From positions 10,540,001 through 10,604,000 of the forward strand of contig JBHGNT010000022.1 in assembly GCA_043228905.1 (NCBI GenBank): a DNA stretch of 64,000 nt. Direction: 5' to 3'. The position numbers and the translations under genes were made by a program. This document shows, piece by piece, positions 45,124 to 56,793 of the stretch (the first letter of the stretch is position 1; the number at the start of each line of letters is the position of its first letter). The stretch comes from Azolla caroliniana. Lineage: Eukaryota; Polypodiophyta. The notes under the pieces are model-generated. The model was not told where the DNA came from, ran no database searches, and saw only the letters and a list, made by a program, of their open reading frames with translations.

Positions 45124-45879
45124 CTAGCTCTTGACTCGTGCATATGCCGAACTGTTGTTCAACACCTTTGTCTCCATCTGTGCCGTCGTGATGTACGGTT
45201 CCCCGAGTATAACCGGATGTGAGGATGTCTCCTGCACGAAGAAGTGCTGATCAATATTGACATCACCTATTTTCACTCGTACATTCGGGCAGGCTCTATG
45301 CAGCTCTTCCATGGCACGCGTTGCTGCCCGTATTTTCCACCCGTGATTGGTGTTGATTGGCCACTTCCCCTTCTTGTAGAAGTCCATGGACATCAAGTTG
45401 ATTTCTGAGCCGTGGTCCACCAATGCCACCACCGACTCCTGAACATCTCCGATCTTAACGGGGGTCTCCCTGGTTGCTTTGGCCCAATGTGGCCTTGAAT
45501 AATTGCTCTCCGCCAACTCGTCTTCTAGAGCCATGTCTTCTAGGTGCGTCGTTTGCACCTCCATCGGCTTCTCTGGCTCCGCCTCTGTCGAAAGCCTTTT
45601 CCACTTCACCAAGTCCACGATGGAGTCGTGGAACTCCTTCTTGGCGATTCCGAGCACTTCCCTCAGTGACAACGCCACTTTGCTGTCGAGGATACGTTCC
45701 TCGAGGACCCTTCGCAGGTCCGTGGTCCTCTCGATCTCCGTGCTCAATCGGTACCCGGCCCTCTTGGCTTTATCCGGTGCGCCGGTCGCACCGTCATCAT
45801 TCTGCTTTTGCCCGAACCGGGTCTCATACCGTTGTGAGGGTCCGGCCCCTGCGGTCTTAGCCGCACACTTGTCCTCCAC
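45124..45879 (-). pseudogene. Gypsy-9 retropepsin-like protease region
   Basis: An open 251-codon frame. SVVALVDHGSEINLMSMDF has the retropepsin pattern with D-H-G in place of D-S/T-G. HPVILGEPYIT matches the later ILG-(x)-P motif. N-terminal residues 1-120 are a charged gag-protease linker. Confidence 0.75.
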
Positions 45880-47144
45880 CAGAGCCTCGTAGTTTTGGCA
45901 AGTGGCTTCAACGAACCCGTCTTCTCTTTGATTGGGTTAGTCCACCCGGTTGCCTCCCAGACTCGTCTTTCGGCGTGGTCCGCTTCCTCTTTCCTCAGCC
46001 GTATGCCGGCGAGGCCTTCCAGCATCAATGGCCAGAATCCGGCTTCCTTCGTCTTCCGGACTTCATCGCTTTCGACCCGGATTCCAACTGACGCCAAGTA
46101 GTGGACGGTCTCCGCGTGGCGAGCCGCCGCTTCTTCCATCAGCCTTTTCATACCTCCTCGTCCGACATTCAGATCTAGGGCCCTTCGGGTCTCGCTAACG
46201 TGCACCCGATTGTTCCATAGGTACACCACGTTAGCTCTTATCGCTTCGGCGAAGTCCTTGTAGTCCTTTCAGGAGTGGCCAACCGCGTCGCACCACAAGC
46301 ACCGGCTCCCAGCCGGAGGCCTTCAGTCACAGACTTGTGCACCGCCGTCCCTCTGTGCTTGTGCAATCTGGAGGTCCCTCACCATCTAAGTCAGCTCCTC
46401 CAGAGCCGCTCCTCCGGATGAGCGTTTGACCATGCAGGTTGAAGTTGGGCCAGTCTCGAGCCAGTCTCGGGTCTCTTCCGTTTGCGCCAGTGGGGGTACC
46501 TCGACCTTCCTTGTTGCAATAGAACCCGCACCCGTCAAGCCTTTATAGACCCACTCACGCCGTTTGTCAAAACGGTCGCAGACTCTCTTTACCACGGCCC
46601 AGTCGGTTGTTAGGCCATCATCGGTCTCCAGTAGGAAGCCCACTAGCTCCCGTTCCCTTACGTCCACCGATCTAACGAACAATAGGACACGACTTGTGTC
46701 CAGTATGCTCCGGTCCAGCGCCGAAAGATGTGTGAAGCGTTCTTCAAACTCTGGAAGGAGCACCGACGCGTTTCTCCCCTTTTCGTGGGTCTCCACCCAT
46801 TCCATGAAGTCCCGCTTCGATAGTCGAAGCGTGTCATCAAGCCCGTATTTTTTAAGGAGCCCACCTTCAAACTCTTCCCAGGTCCGACTCTTAGCCCGTA
46901 CCTCAAGCACCTCCGGGGTGGATGCCCAGCATCGCCACCCGAGGGAATCCGGCCAGTCGCCTGTCCTCCGGGATGTCCCTCATCACCATTTCAACTCGGT
47001 AAGCCTCCAGGTAGCTCGTGGCCTCCTTCCCACCGAACTGGCCTATTGTGCCAACGACTGCTTCAATAGCCCTATCCGATCCACAGCGGAAGCCATGGCT
47101 TTTGCAAGATCCGACCCTCTCATCTTTCTATTCCTCTACCGCTT
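45744..47144 (-). pseudogene. Gypsy-9 gag
   Basis: The gag core is at 46386-46910 (RTWEEFEGGLLKKYGLDD, FMEWVETHEKGRN, EFEERFTHLSALDR). A short CLWCDAVGHS knuckle-like segment (about 46275-46305) precedes FAEAIRANVVYLWNNRV (46229 and on). Upstream frames to 47144 are broken. The primer-binding site abuts at 47145. Confidence 0.72.
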
Positions 47145-47163
47145 GTTCACGTCGGGTTCACCA
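47145..47163 (-). promoter_or_regulatory. Primer-binding site of Gypsy-9
   Basis: The minus strand reads TGGTGAACCCGACGTGAAC, 4 nt from the LTR at 47168. Identical to the site of the non-autonomous element (3147-3165). Confidence 0.78.
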
Positions 47164-47167
47164 AATA

Positions 47168-47834
47168 TGTCGCGTTGGTATGCACGTACGTGGAGAACGA
47201 GGCGGGACCACGGGGGCATTGAACCGAGAAATAACCGAATGAGAAGAGGGGAAGGAAACTACCGATGTACTTCCCACGCGCACAAACACACAGATTCATA
47301 GGGGTTGCAACTAACTCTGAACAATGGAGACAGAACGAATGCATAGGTATATACAAATCAAGGGGTTAGAACCGGCAAGCCGACAAGTGATAGGCTCCGA
47401 CGCCTGCACACACACACACACACAACGCGAGATGGAGACTCTGCTAGAAGCACTAGGCGTTCCACGGAGTAGAGTCAGCCTCCCCGAAAACCTGCACAGA
47501 ACGACTGTGGAGATGACAGAGGAGAAGGGCTCGGTTCCCGTCCGGCAGCACATCATCCTCCACAAAACGCGATACCCCCCCCACCGTTTTACAATACCTC
47601 TCCCTCTCTTTTATAGCCCAAGGAGGGAGGCCGTTACATCATGTTTATTCCCTGTCCTTCCGGACAGGAATACTCCTTGATTTTCTCCCTAATGAATGCG
47701 TGCTACCTAGGCTTTCAACCTTTGCCGACTTGTACTTGTCTAGGTACTATACAACAAAACTTGTGCCCACGTGTAAGGGTCGGTTTACGCACGTTATACC
47801 CAGTTTCCACCTAGGGACGGTTTTCTCCACGATA
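47168..47834 (-). repeat. 5' (middle) LTR of Gypsy-9
   Basis: The full 667-bp LTR form with a CA microsatellite near 47408. It is followed on the right by a second polypurine tract and coding end rather than by host DNA. Confidence 0.88.
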
Positions 47835-48300
47835 TCCGCCCCCACCTAACTGCGCATCCACCGGTATGCACCAAAATTAGACTCTTGCCGGAGAAGACCG
47901 GCCCACGCTTATCCTTCTTTTTCCGGATCGACATCCGTTCTGAGCCGATCGTTGTCGCTATCTAGGTCGTCCGGGTCTGGTTTAGCCTTGTGCTGCTTTA
48001 TGAATGCTTTGATCCTTTTCCACACAACCGGTATCGCCATCCTTGTCTCGTCGAGCTCCGGGAGATGGTAGGTGCCATTGTCGTTGGCGCTTGTCACCAC
48101 ATAAGGCCCAAACCACCTTCTTGCAAACTTCCGCATTGCCCTGTGTTGGTTGTCGAGGCTGTTGTCATACACTAGAACCCAGTCGCCTTCCTCGATCTTC
48201 TTCGGTCTTAGTCGGTGAGTCCGGTTGAACCTTTCTTTGTAAGGGCCGGTTTACGCACATTATACCCGGTTTCCGCCTAGGGACGGTGTTCTCCACGACA
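47835..48300 (-). repeat. Partial second unit of Gypsy-9
   Basis: 47835-48237 repeats 41498 to about 41895 (the end of the integrase tail). It then joins about 62 bp of LTR terminus through a 3-bp overlap (TGT at 48238-48240). The ACGC target copy follows. Confidence 0.88.
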
Positions 48301-49500
48301 ACGCGACATGGGAGCAAGCTGCAAGCCACATGATGTATTGCTTGGCGACACGTGTTCATGATCACATGCTCGGGTACATTCGCGAAGCCAAGACGCCGAA
48401 GGAGGCATGGGAAAATCTACGAAAGTTTTTCGTGGCGAACACAACCGCAAGAAGGCTTCAACTCCACCAAGAGTTGAACAACATTCAACAAAGGGACATG
48501 TCCATGAAGACATACACCCTGAAGATCAAGGAGCTTTGGGACTCGCTAGGCTCAATAAGAGTAAATATCGATGATGAGGAGATGGTGCAAATATGCCTCG
48601 ACGGCCTCGCACCACGGTTCGGCGCGATGCGAACCTCCATTCTAGCAAGGTAGAAATCTCCCTCCTTCGAGCTCCAATCAATGCTATTGGTCGAAGAAAA
48701 CCATGTGCGTACAAGGAGCAATGAGTCGGAAGGCCACATGCTCTACACACACTCGAACGGAGGAAGAGGACGCGGACGAGCGAGAGGCCGATTCGGCCAA
48801 GGACAAGGCGGACGAGATCCGACCTACGACAACAACTCCCAATTTCGGCTGCAAAAAGGAAGCCAACGAGGAACCTTTGCAACAGGCTGGAGCTTACACT
48901 CCGGCCTGAGCCGTCAAAATGCAACCGAATGCGGATATTGCAGAAAGCTCGGCCACCACGAAGAAGACTGCGGAACTAAGATGCGCGAATTGGCTTCAAC
49001 AAGCTGACAACTCGCGAATTACGTGCACAATTCTCACTATGAAGAGTATAGCGTAATGTACGAGCACAACTCCGACTACAAAGATCATGGCAGAATGTAT
49101 GCACACAACTTCGACCGTGGCGGAATGTTCATGATGAAACATAGAGCAAACTCTATGTAGGCCTCTACCTCAACTAGTGCCCTCAATCCAGATGACATAT
49201 GGTTTGTTGATTCCGGAGCCTCAAACCATATGACATCTCATAAAGAATGGTTTCTCGAACTTCGAGAGCCGGAGTGACCCGGTTATGTCGAAACCGGAGT
49301 TGACACTACGCACCCAACGACACATCGGCAATGTTCCGTTCGGCGAAAGAGGTAAGCAAACATATATTAAAAATGTCTTGCATGTTCCCACCATCACGAA
49401 GAGCTCGGTCTCGGTCGGCCAAAGGGTTGGGCAAGGGATGCAAGTACGATTCGACCAAGAAGGGTGTTTCATCGAAAAAGAGGGCTGAATCATCGCGTGT
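48301..49500 (+). pseudogene. Copia-8 gag (second part) and protease
   Basis: UBN2 gag (EAWENLRKFFVANTTARRL, LQSMLLVEENHV), an Arg/Gly-rich stretch (GRGRGRARGRFGQGQGG) and a CCHC knuckle CGYCRKLGHHEEDC (about 48931-48972). Then protease: DIWFVDSGASNHMTSHKEWF (about 49194-49253) with the intact D-S-G triad. Single stops at about 48652, 49005, 49160 and 49276 interrupt one mainly continuous frame. Confidence 0.87.
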
Positions 49501-50480
49501 CGAAGAAGAGAGGGCCGGATGTTCATTCTCGATTCACATGAGATGAAATCCACCATGTTCGTAAAAAGCATGAAAGATGACTCCGACATAGAGCTATGGC
49601 ACAAGCGAATCGGCCACATCAATCTCAGCAAACTCAAAGCAATCAAATCAAAAGGAGTTGTCATCGGACTCTCGACATTCAAAAAGAAGGAGATTGAAGG
49701 TGTATGCGAAGCTTGCCAATTCGGCAAACAACACCGACACGCATTGCTGAAAGAGCGGAACGTGAGCAAAGGTCTACTCGACGTAGTCCATTCCGACATA
49801 TGGGTACCGGCACAGACGACTACATTCCGCGAATGCCGATATGACGTGCTCCTCATCGATGACTTCTCCAGGCACACGTGGCTCTATCCGACGCGGCAAA
49901 AGAGCGAAGTGCTTGGAGACTTCCAAAGGTTTAAAACCGAAGTCGAAAAAGCCACGGGTTGTCATGTACGATGCCTTCGATCGGATGGCGGCAAGGAGTA
50001 CTTCTCAGACGATTTCACGGCGTATCTCCGAAAGGAAGGAATTCGACGAGAATTCACTTGCCGACACACTCCGCAACAAAACGGAGTAGCCGAGCACAAA
50101 AATTGGCACATCCTCGAAGTAGCGCGGGCCATGATGAACGAGAAGCATATGCCCAAGTAATATTGGGCTAAAGCTGTAAATATGGCCATCTACCTAATGA
50201 ACCGGTGCACAACATCCGGAGTGCACGAGGTCACTCCACATGAAAAATACTTCAGAAAGAAGCCGGACTTATCGGACACCCGGATATTCGGCGCGATAGC
50301 ATACGTGCACATCCCCGACGAGAAGCGTCCAAAGCTTGACCTGAAGTCGGAGAAATGTATCCTCGTAGGATACTCACTGGAGCAAAAGGGGTACAAGTGC
50401 TACAACCCCTCAACTTGAAAATCTCGAGTAAGTCGAGACGTTGTTTTTGGCGAGTCCGCATCCTAGTACGCACCAGAGAC
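49501..50480 (+). pseudogene. Copia-8 integrase
   Basis: HKRIGHINLSKLKAIKSKGV and CEACQFGKQHRH form the HHCC zinc domain. The catalytic core is DVVHSDIW, then LIDDFSRHTWLY, then RSDGGKEYFSDDF and QQNGVAEHKNW (Asp, Asp, Glu present). The C-terminal LDLKSEKCILVGYS follows. One stop at 50158 and another near 50418. Confidence 0.88.
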
Positions 50481-50859
50481 AACTTCGACTCTGACTCCGC
50501 TCGACCCGAAATCTGCCAAACAAGAGATAGAGGATGAAAATCGCCTTACGCGCATGTTCGAAGAAAGTTCGATCACGACCTGACTGAGCGGACCACAAGA
50601 GCCTTTGAGCAATCAAAGCACATCACGGCCTAGCCCGAAGATGGACAAAGGCAAGGTGAAAATGTCAGAATATGAAGACGATCGCTTCGACGATGATGAG
50701 TCAACTAACTCACTCGATAGTGACTTCGGCGTGTACCAATCGGAGCTAAGAAAGCCCTCATCTCTACAAATGAAAAGCTTCGTCACTCCACTCGTGAAAA
50801 GAATCCGTTCAGCCGATTCGGCTCCAACGACTACATGGCATATCACTATGCCTTTATGA

Positions 50860-52232
50860 TGAACGTGGCGACAGTACGCGAGCCGGAAACATTTTCAGAA
50901 GTAGCCAAGGATCCGCGATGGATCGAAGCCATGAATGAGGAAATGTAGGTACTACGCAAGAACGAGACGTGGGACCTCGTTCCCACTTCCCCACACAAAA
51001 AGGCAATCAGATGCAGATGGATTTACAAAGTGAAGTACAAAGCCAACAGTTTCATCAACCGCTGCAAAGCCAACTCGAGCACCCATCTGAAAGTTGTATG
51101 CCGACTCAAGAAGCCACTCTACGGCCTCAAGCAAGCACCGCGTGCTTGGCATTCGAAGATAACGCAAAATCTTCATCAAATCGGCTTCCGTATGTCAAAA
51201 TCGGACAACTCCCTCTATATATGAAGCGATTCCACAAATCCGATCGTCATCATCTTATATTTGGATGACGTAGTCATTGGAGGTGAGCATCTCGTCGAAA
51301 TCAATAAGGTCAAATTCCTCCTTTTCGATAAGTTAGAGATGACGGACATGAAGGAGCTCCACTACTTCCTCGGCATCGAGGTAATTTGGACTCCGGCCGG
51401 AATCATGCTCTCCCAACGGCACTACATCCTCAACTTGTTATACAAGTTCGGTATGGATGAGTGCAAATCCATAGCAACCCCACTTAATTTCAATCTCAAA
51501 CTAGATGCGACTTCCGGCACCAAAGCGTGTGAGCCGACTCAGTATCAACAAATCATCGGGAGTCTCATCTACCTCACGATCACTCAACCCGATCTCAGTC
51601 TCCTTAGTGAATTCATGCAAACACTGCGTGATACTCACTTGGATTGCGCTAAGCGAGTTCTACGATACGTGAGCGGCACAATGGATTACGGCATCCTCTA
51701 CAAGACCACGATGCCAATACGACTCGAGGGGTACACATACGCCGATTGGGCCGGCTACAAAGCCGATAGGAGATCAACCTCTGTATTTGTTTTTTCCCTC
51801 GGCAGCGGAGCAATATCCTAGAGCAGCAAAAAGTAACCCATCGTCGCTCTTTCGAACACAGAGGCGGAATACAGGAGCGCGACAGTGGCCGCATGTGAAG
51901 CCGTATGGCTCAAAAGGATACTCAAGGATCTAGGTGTACCCATCAAGGATCCAACTTCCCTTTATTGCGACAACATGAGAAGTATCTATCTCGCTCGGAA
52001 CCCGGTGTTCCACACACGGACAAAGCAGATCAAAGTGCACTATCACTTCATTCAAGAGTGCGTTCTACCTGGCGATGCCGACCTACAACACATCAACACA
52101 AATCTTCAAATGACCGACATCTTCACTAAAGCCTTAGGAGCCGACAAGTTGTGGCAATTCATGACCAATGTCGGATTGATGATCCCTGACCTACCAAGCT
52201 TGAGGGGGAGTACTGATGACACTACACAATAA
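50860..52232 (+). pseudogene. Copia-8 RT and RNase H
   Basis: RT with CRWIYKVK (51015) and [18 protein letters not shown] (51105), then the catalytic LYLDDVVIGG (about 51259-51285) and DMKELHYFLGIEV. RNase H with SNTEAEYRSATVAACEAVWL (51853), YCDNMRSIYLARN, then FHTRTKQIKVHYHFIQE and TDIFTKAL. The segment between FVKEI-type blocks near 51030-51100 is shortened (about 40 residues of the RT palm missing). Stops at about 50948, 51222 and 51822. Confidence 0.87.
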
Positions 52233-52504
52233 CGCGTGGATTCCGCAACCGCGCAATGAAGCTGCGAAGTGTGGATTCCACAACCACGCAATGAAGCAGC
52301 GAAGCCACGAAGAGCTGATCTACCATGCAATGCCACGAAGAAAGAGGCAAGCCGAAGCACAGACTTCGCAACTACGCACAACGCAAGTTGGAGCACGGAT
52401 TCTGCAATTCCGCATAAATGCGAGTCGATGTGGACTCTAGAACGCGAGTCGAAGCAGATTTCGGATAACGTCTAAAACTGACCCGACTTGAGCTTGAGGG
52501 GGCG
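52233..52504 (+). other. Copia-8 3' untranslated region with two polypurine tracts
   Basis: GCTTGAGGGGGAG occurs at 52198-52210 and GCTTGAGGGGGCG at about 52492-52504, the latter directly before the LTR. Between them are degenerate tandem units with TGGATTCCNCAACC and CGCAATGAAGC. Confidence 0.7.
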
Positions 52505-52896
52505 TTTTGAGAATCAAGCTCAACTTGGTCTAGTGTGTGAACTCACCTTGAGAGTGAATAGACACTCCAACGGTCAAGAGTCACCATTATGTCACCACTT
52601 TGTATTCTAGCATTTAATATGAGTCATAGAATCATATTCTATGACACATAACTTATGAGCTTTCACATTCCCCATGCTCCATGAGTCTTGTAGTTAATGA
52701 AGAGAGAGGGTGACTATATAAATCAGCCTCCTCCCACCTTGTGAATTGTTGAGTCTTTCTCCTTTGTTAATATATTTTACCTTGTGTATTCTCTGTGTCT
52801 TACTCCTTGTCTCTCTCACTTTCTCTCTCTCTCTCTCATACACACACATAACTCACATCTCTTCCGTGTCACAAGAATCATATCCGATTCTTTACG
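52505..52896 (+). repeat. 3' LTR of Copia-8
   Basis: 392 bp, matching 40261-40652 with scattered substitutions. Both terminal dinucleotides have decayed (TT at the start, CG at the end). Confidence 0.93.
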
Positions 52897-52901
52897 CTGG
52901 C

Positions 52902-54065
52902 CAAAAAGGAAACCTGAGGTAGAGTCCTATGTTATTCGTTGTCCACATTGTCAAGTCATTAAGCCCAAGCGACAGAAAAAACATGGCTTATTGCAACCTC
53001 TCGATATTCCAACTGAAAAGTGGCAAAGTATATCCATGGATTTCATCGTTGGATTACCTCGTTCCGTTGAGGGAAACAATGCCATTTGGGTGGTTGTTGA
53101 TCGGCTTACGAAGATGGCAAGATTCATTCCAACAAAATCCACAATTACGACAAAGCAATTGGCTATTAAGTTTATTAAACATTTTATAGCTTATATGGTC
53201 TACCGATGGAGACTGTAAGTGATCGAGACTCCAAGTTTACAAGTACATTTTAGTCAGAAGTTATGCAGAAACTGTAAACAACCTTGAGTCTCAGTTCTTC
53301 TGATCATCCTCAGTCAGATGGGCAGATTGAGAGAGTGAATTCGATATGTTGAGAGCATATGTAGCTCAGAAACCCTCATTATGGGAGACTTACCTTCCTA
53401 TGGTGGAATTTGCCTTCAACAACGCTAAGCATACATCAACAAAATACAGTTCGTTCGTGTTGATGTATGGTTATACGCCTCGTCCTCCTATTGATGTTTC
53501 TTTTCATTCGCATACTTTGGATAGTACAAAGGATTTTCTATCTGATATTCTTGAAGCACGTAAATTGACAGAAGAAAACCTTAAGATTGCGCAGGACAGA
53601 AATGTCTTTCATGCGAATCATGATAGAAAACCAAGCGAATTTCACATAGGACAACAAGTTTTTCTACGGGTTCCTAAGGACTCAGAAACATTGAGAACAG
53701 GAATGTGTGCAAAATTAGCCCCACGGTATTGTTGACCATATAAAGTTTTAAAACGTATAGGTCCCAATGATTATCGTTTGGATTTGCCTTCCAACGTGAT
53801 GGTTCATCCCGTATTCCATGTGAGTCGATTAAAGGAGGCGATTGGTTATGATGATAATATTGTAACACCATCTAATTTATCGACATTAGAGGATGATCAT
53901 TTTGCTCCACATGAACCCGAGAGAATCCTTGACCATAGGTCTAGAAACCTAAGGTCAAAAGTTGTTCATCGCTATAAGGTTAAGTGGAAGGATAGATTGG
54001 AAGAAGACAACACATGGGAAACTGAAGAGACATTACGCAAACATTTTCCTAACTTCCCATTGTAA
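52902..54065 (+). pseudogene. Gypsy-7 integrase core and chromodomain
   Basis: It continues FFW from 40260: CPHCQVIKPKRQKKHGLLQP (end of the HHCC domain), SMDFIVGLPR and WVVVDRLTKMARFIP (first Asp), then damaged second-Asp and Glu segments (53220-53340, several changes), PMVEFAFNNAKHTSTKYS, RVPKDSETLRTG, MVHPVFHVSRLK, and a C-terminal chromodomain (ERILDHRSRNLRSKVVHRYK, VKWKDRLEEDNTWE; 53919-54040). Chromodomains direct integration to particular histone marks. Confidence 0.87.
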
Positions 54066-54093
54066 GAGTGCAATTAAACGGAGGGGGGGAATA

Positions 54094-54466
54094 TGTAATG
54101 TTCATTGGTTTAGACGTGCTTATTAGGGAGCTATCATACTGTAATATCTGAGTCGTCGGCTTTATTGGACTGACCTAATGTGTGTGATAGGGTACCCCGC
54201 ACATGATTGGTCAGGTAGATGTCATTACATGGCCTAGGTCCTATAAATAGGGGAGATTCTCCTTGGTTAAGGGGAGGCCCCATGAGTGGTTCAGACAAAG
54301 TTCTCTTTGATGTGGACTAGTCATCTACCAAGGTCTTGACGTGGAGATCCTGGCTGGTATGGGACAGATCAGTCCTCGTCTGTGTTGTCGACTCTAGCGC
54401 GGGGGCGAATGGGTGGTAACACGCATTTTCAGTATGATTGTATCTTTTATAAATTTATTTTAGGAT
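54094..54466 (+). repeat. 3' LTR of Gypsy-7
   Basis: Preceded by a purine tract (GGAGGGGGGAATA, 54081-54093). Alignment to the 5' LTR stops at GGATTA, after which Gypsy-6 sequence appears. Confidence 0.8.
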
Positions 54467-56793
54467 TAATGATCTTGGTTATTATACTACTGGAGTACCA
54501 ATCGATACAATCGTGGGGGGCATTGTTACGAAAATTGACGACCTACAAACAATCGCCGAGGATTCAACGAGGGCCGTCCAAACGGACCCAATTGACCGCA
54601 TAAGGACCAACGCCGTTATGACGAAAGTTCAGAGGATGACTGTCGCCAAGAGCCACGACAAGAATACCGTCAACAACCCCGGAATAAGAACAGGCCACTC
54701 CAGCATAACCGAGACTAACAAGTAGTACTGGCGGAAACTAATACACCCCTAAAAGTGGAGAGAGGCGAGTCCAACGTACACTGTTTCGTGTGTCAACAAC
54801 CCGGTCATTACGCGACGCATTGCCCACGTCGAAAAGGAAAAGAGGCAACCATGAATACCATCACAACAGAAGTCCAACTAGTCACAACACGGCAACATGC
54901 GACGAGTGTAGACTGGGCAGAACAAGATGAGATACACAAGGCAGCCTAGGATTGGGTAGAAAAAGCAAATGCGGCAAACGTGGAACGAATGAAGCATGAG
55001 TCCGCAAACGACAATTTACCAAGGAAAGAAAATGCGTCCTCACCGGATCCCATATGGCAAGCATTGGTGGACTATTAGATAACAATGACCATGGATAAGC
55101 TTCTCCGACTTGTGCCACGCTTCCGGCAAGTCGTAGAAAATCACATAAGAGGAAATGTCGGATTAGCTGTCTCAGAAAATTTTGCGGAGTCGAGTACAGG
55201 GCCAACCGTCGTAGATCATCACAATCCAGCCATTAAGTTGGTACTGCAAGGACAGGAAATCTCGGGTTGTATTAGTGATGGGGGATCTGGTGTTAATGTC
55301 ATCAGTACGAATGCATGCACACGACTAGGCATTACAGGTTGGGAAGCATGCCCATTCTGGCTAAGCATGGCGGACACCCACTCTGTCAGACCCTTGGGGT
55401 GAATCCAGAAACTAGGCATCGTCATTGGCAGCCATCGCTTCGACATCTCTGTGGTAGTGCTTGCCCTAGACTTCCTGAGAGCATACCCATTATTGCTCGT
55501 TCCATTATTCAAAATTGACGTCATAGAAACCGTTGCGGAATACGCCCCACCTAACACGCTACAGGAAGCTGCATACGAACCAAACTCGGAGTTGCTGATG
55601 GAGTTAAGTAGAGCACGTGCAACGTTCGAGAGAGAAATGGAAATCTCACGGCGAGTCACCATTGAGGTATTCGAAGAAGTCAATATCGGAACCTGGAACC
55701 TCGACTACTCTCAATTGCGAAGGATTTGGTCCCAAGTGAGAAGAGGACAATGATCAAGCTGCTCAAGGAATATAAGGATGTTTTCATATGGTCACATGAT
55801 GATATGCAGGGGTTGGATCCCAAATTCTATAAGCACAAGATCAACTTGTCCATCGACGCAAAACTGGTGCCCCAGCGTCGCTATTGGATGAACTGGAATT
55901 ACGCAGTTCACGTAAAAGAAGAGATTGACAAACTTCTAAAAATAGGGTTTATCCAACCAGTGAAGTAGGCCATGTGACTAAGCCCGATCGTCGTGGTACC
56001 AAAGAAAAATGGTAAAATCCGCGTTTGCATGGATTATCGGAAGCTCAACGCCGTAACGATAATAGATGCGTTTCCCTTACCCGTCACCGATAGCGTACTA
56101 GACGCGGTCGCGGGCCATGACATGTATAGTTTTCTAGATGGTTTTAGCGGATACAATTAGGTACGCATGCAACCTTACGACTAGGAGAAGACTGCATTCG
56201 TCAAGGAGTGGGGTGTTTTCGTCGTTGTGGTCATGGTGTTTGGCCTAAAGACGGCACCTGCAACGTTTCAACGAACAATTACGGAGATTTTTGGGGATTA
56301 CATAGCCGCCTTTATGCAAGTCTTTCTCGACGATTTCACGGTATATGGAACACGAGTTGAACATTTGGGCCATCTCCGAGTTAGTTTGAAACTACTCCAC
56401 AACCGATCTTCAAGCCTTGGGGATGATATATAGCATCAACAAATTCCGGCATTATTTGTTAGGGCGCATATTTACGTTCCACGTAGATCACGCGACATTA
56501 CTATATCTAGTTGACAAGCAGGCACTGATAGGGAAGCTGGTTAGATGGATGCTACTTCTCTAGGAGTTTGACTTCACAATTTAGCATTGACTTCACATTC
56601 TGAGGATCTTGACTAGGGCATCACAAGCAGAATGAATTTTCCGGATCGTTGGCTGGTGGAAATGACGTACTTTCTGACTACGGGACTACCACCTCCGCAG
56701 TTAAGGATGGATGAGAAGAAACGGCTGGTTGTCCGCAGTCGTAACTTTTGCCTGGTCGAAGGGGTCCTTTACCACAAGGGCAGCGATGGGATC
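54467..56793 (+). pseudogene. Gypsy-6 gag end, protease, RT and RNase H remnants
   Basis: A third knuckle CFVCQQPGHYATHC (about 54780-54822). Protease GCISDGGSGVNVISTNACTRLG (about 55265-55330), with D-G-G where D-S/T-G is expected. RT IGFIQPVK, VVPKKNGKIRVCMDYRKLNA, FPLPVTDSVLDAV and the catalytic VFLDDFTVYGT (about 56322-56352). RNase H appears only as its end (FHVDHATLLYLVDKQALIGK, about 56470-56535), so the RT thumb and most of RNase H are deleted near 56430. The integrase N-terminus stops at GSDGI, where Gypsy-10 inserted. Confidence 0.82.

Larger units (their letters stand above)
40969..48304 (-). mobile_element. Gypsy-9: minus-strand Gypsy with a partial tandem second copy
   Basis: Plus-strand order: LTR (40973-41497), interior (41498-47167), LTR (47168-47834), a repeat of the interior's coding end (47835-48237), and an LTR stub (about 48238-48300). 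ACGC flanks the whole (40969-40972 and 48301-48304). On the minus strand it encodes gag, protease, RT, RNase H and integrase with a GPY/F-like tail, but no chromodomain. The primer-binding site is at 47145-47163 and the polypurine tract GATGGGGGCGGA next to 41498. The RT-integrase sequence is clearly unlike Gypsy-7 and Gypsy-10. Many stops. Confidence 0.88.
40256..52901 (+). mobile_element. Copia-8: full-length Copia inside Gypsy-7 integrase
   Basis: LTRs 40261-40652 and 52505-52896 are both 392 bp. CTGGC flanks the element at 40256-40260 and 52897-52901. The 5' LTR starts TGTTGAG (the 3' copy has TTTTGAG) and ends TTTACA (the 3' copy TTTACG). The primer-binding site follows at 40653. Gag, protease, integrase, RT and RNase H are in Copia order on the plus strand, all with stops. 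Gypsy-9 is inserted in gag (40973-48300). Related to Copia-3 and solo LTR c. Confidence 0.93.
35099..54466 (+). mobile_element. Gypsy-7: chromodomain Ty3/Gypsy element, split by Copia-8
   Basis: Direct repeats at 35099-35485 and 54094-54466 begin TGTAATGTTCATTGG and agree to TTTTAGGATTA. The order of gag (36862), protease, RT, RNase H, integrase and C-terminal chromodomain (to 54065) is that of a chromovirus and parallels Gypsy-10. Copia-8 interrupts the integrase at 40260. Its CTGGC duplication sits in the FFW-PKRK codons, and the frame is restored if it is removed. I found no primer-binding site after the 5' LTR and no exact target duplication, so the true LTR end may be lost or mis-set. 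Confidence 0.85.

Noticed and set aside
41457-48228. Many overlapping 60-130-codon frames on the plus strand of Gypsy-9
   Set aside because: GC-richer sequence gives open antisense frames. The minus strand carries the recognisable gag-pol motifs.
35099-54466. Endogenous pararetrovirus
   Set aside because: LTRs, an integrase and a chromodomain are present, and no movement or coat protein is seen, so it is Ty3/Gypsy.
54496-54502. GAGTACC as the right target duplication of Gypsy-7, against GACTACC at 35092-35098
   Set aside because: One mismatch, and it lies some 30 bp past the last alignable LTR base. Not convincing.
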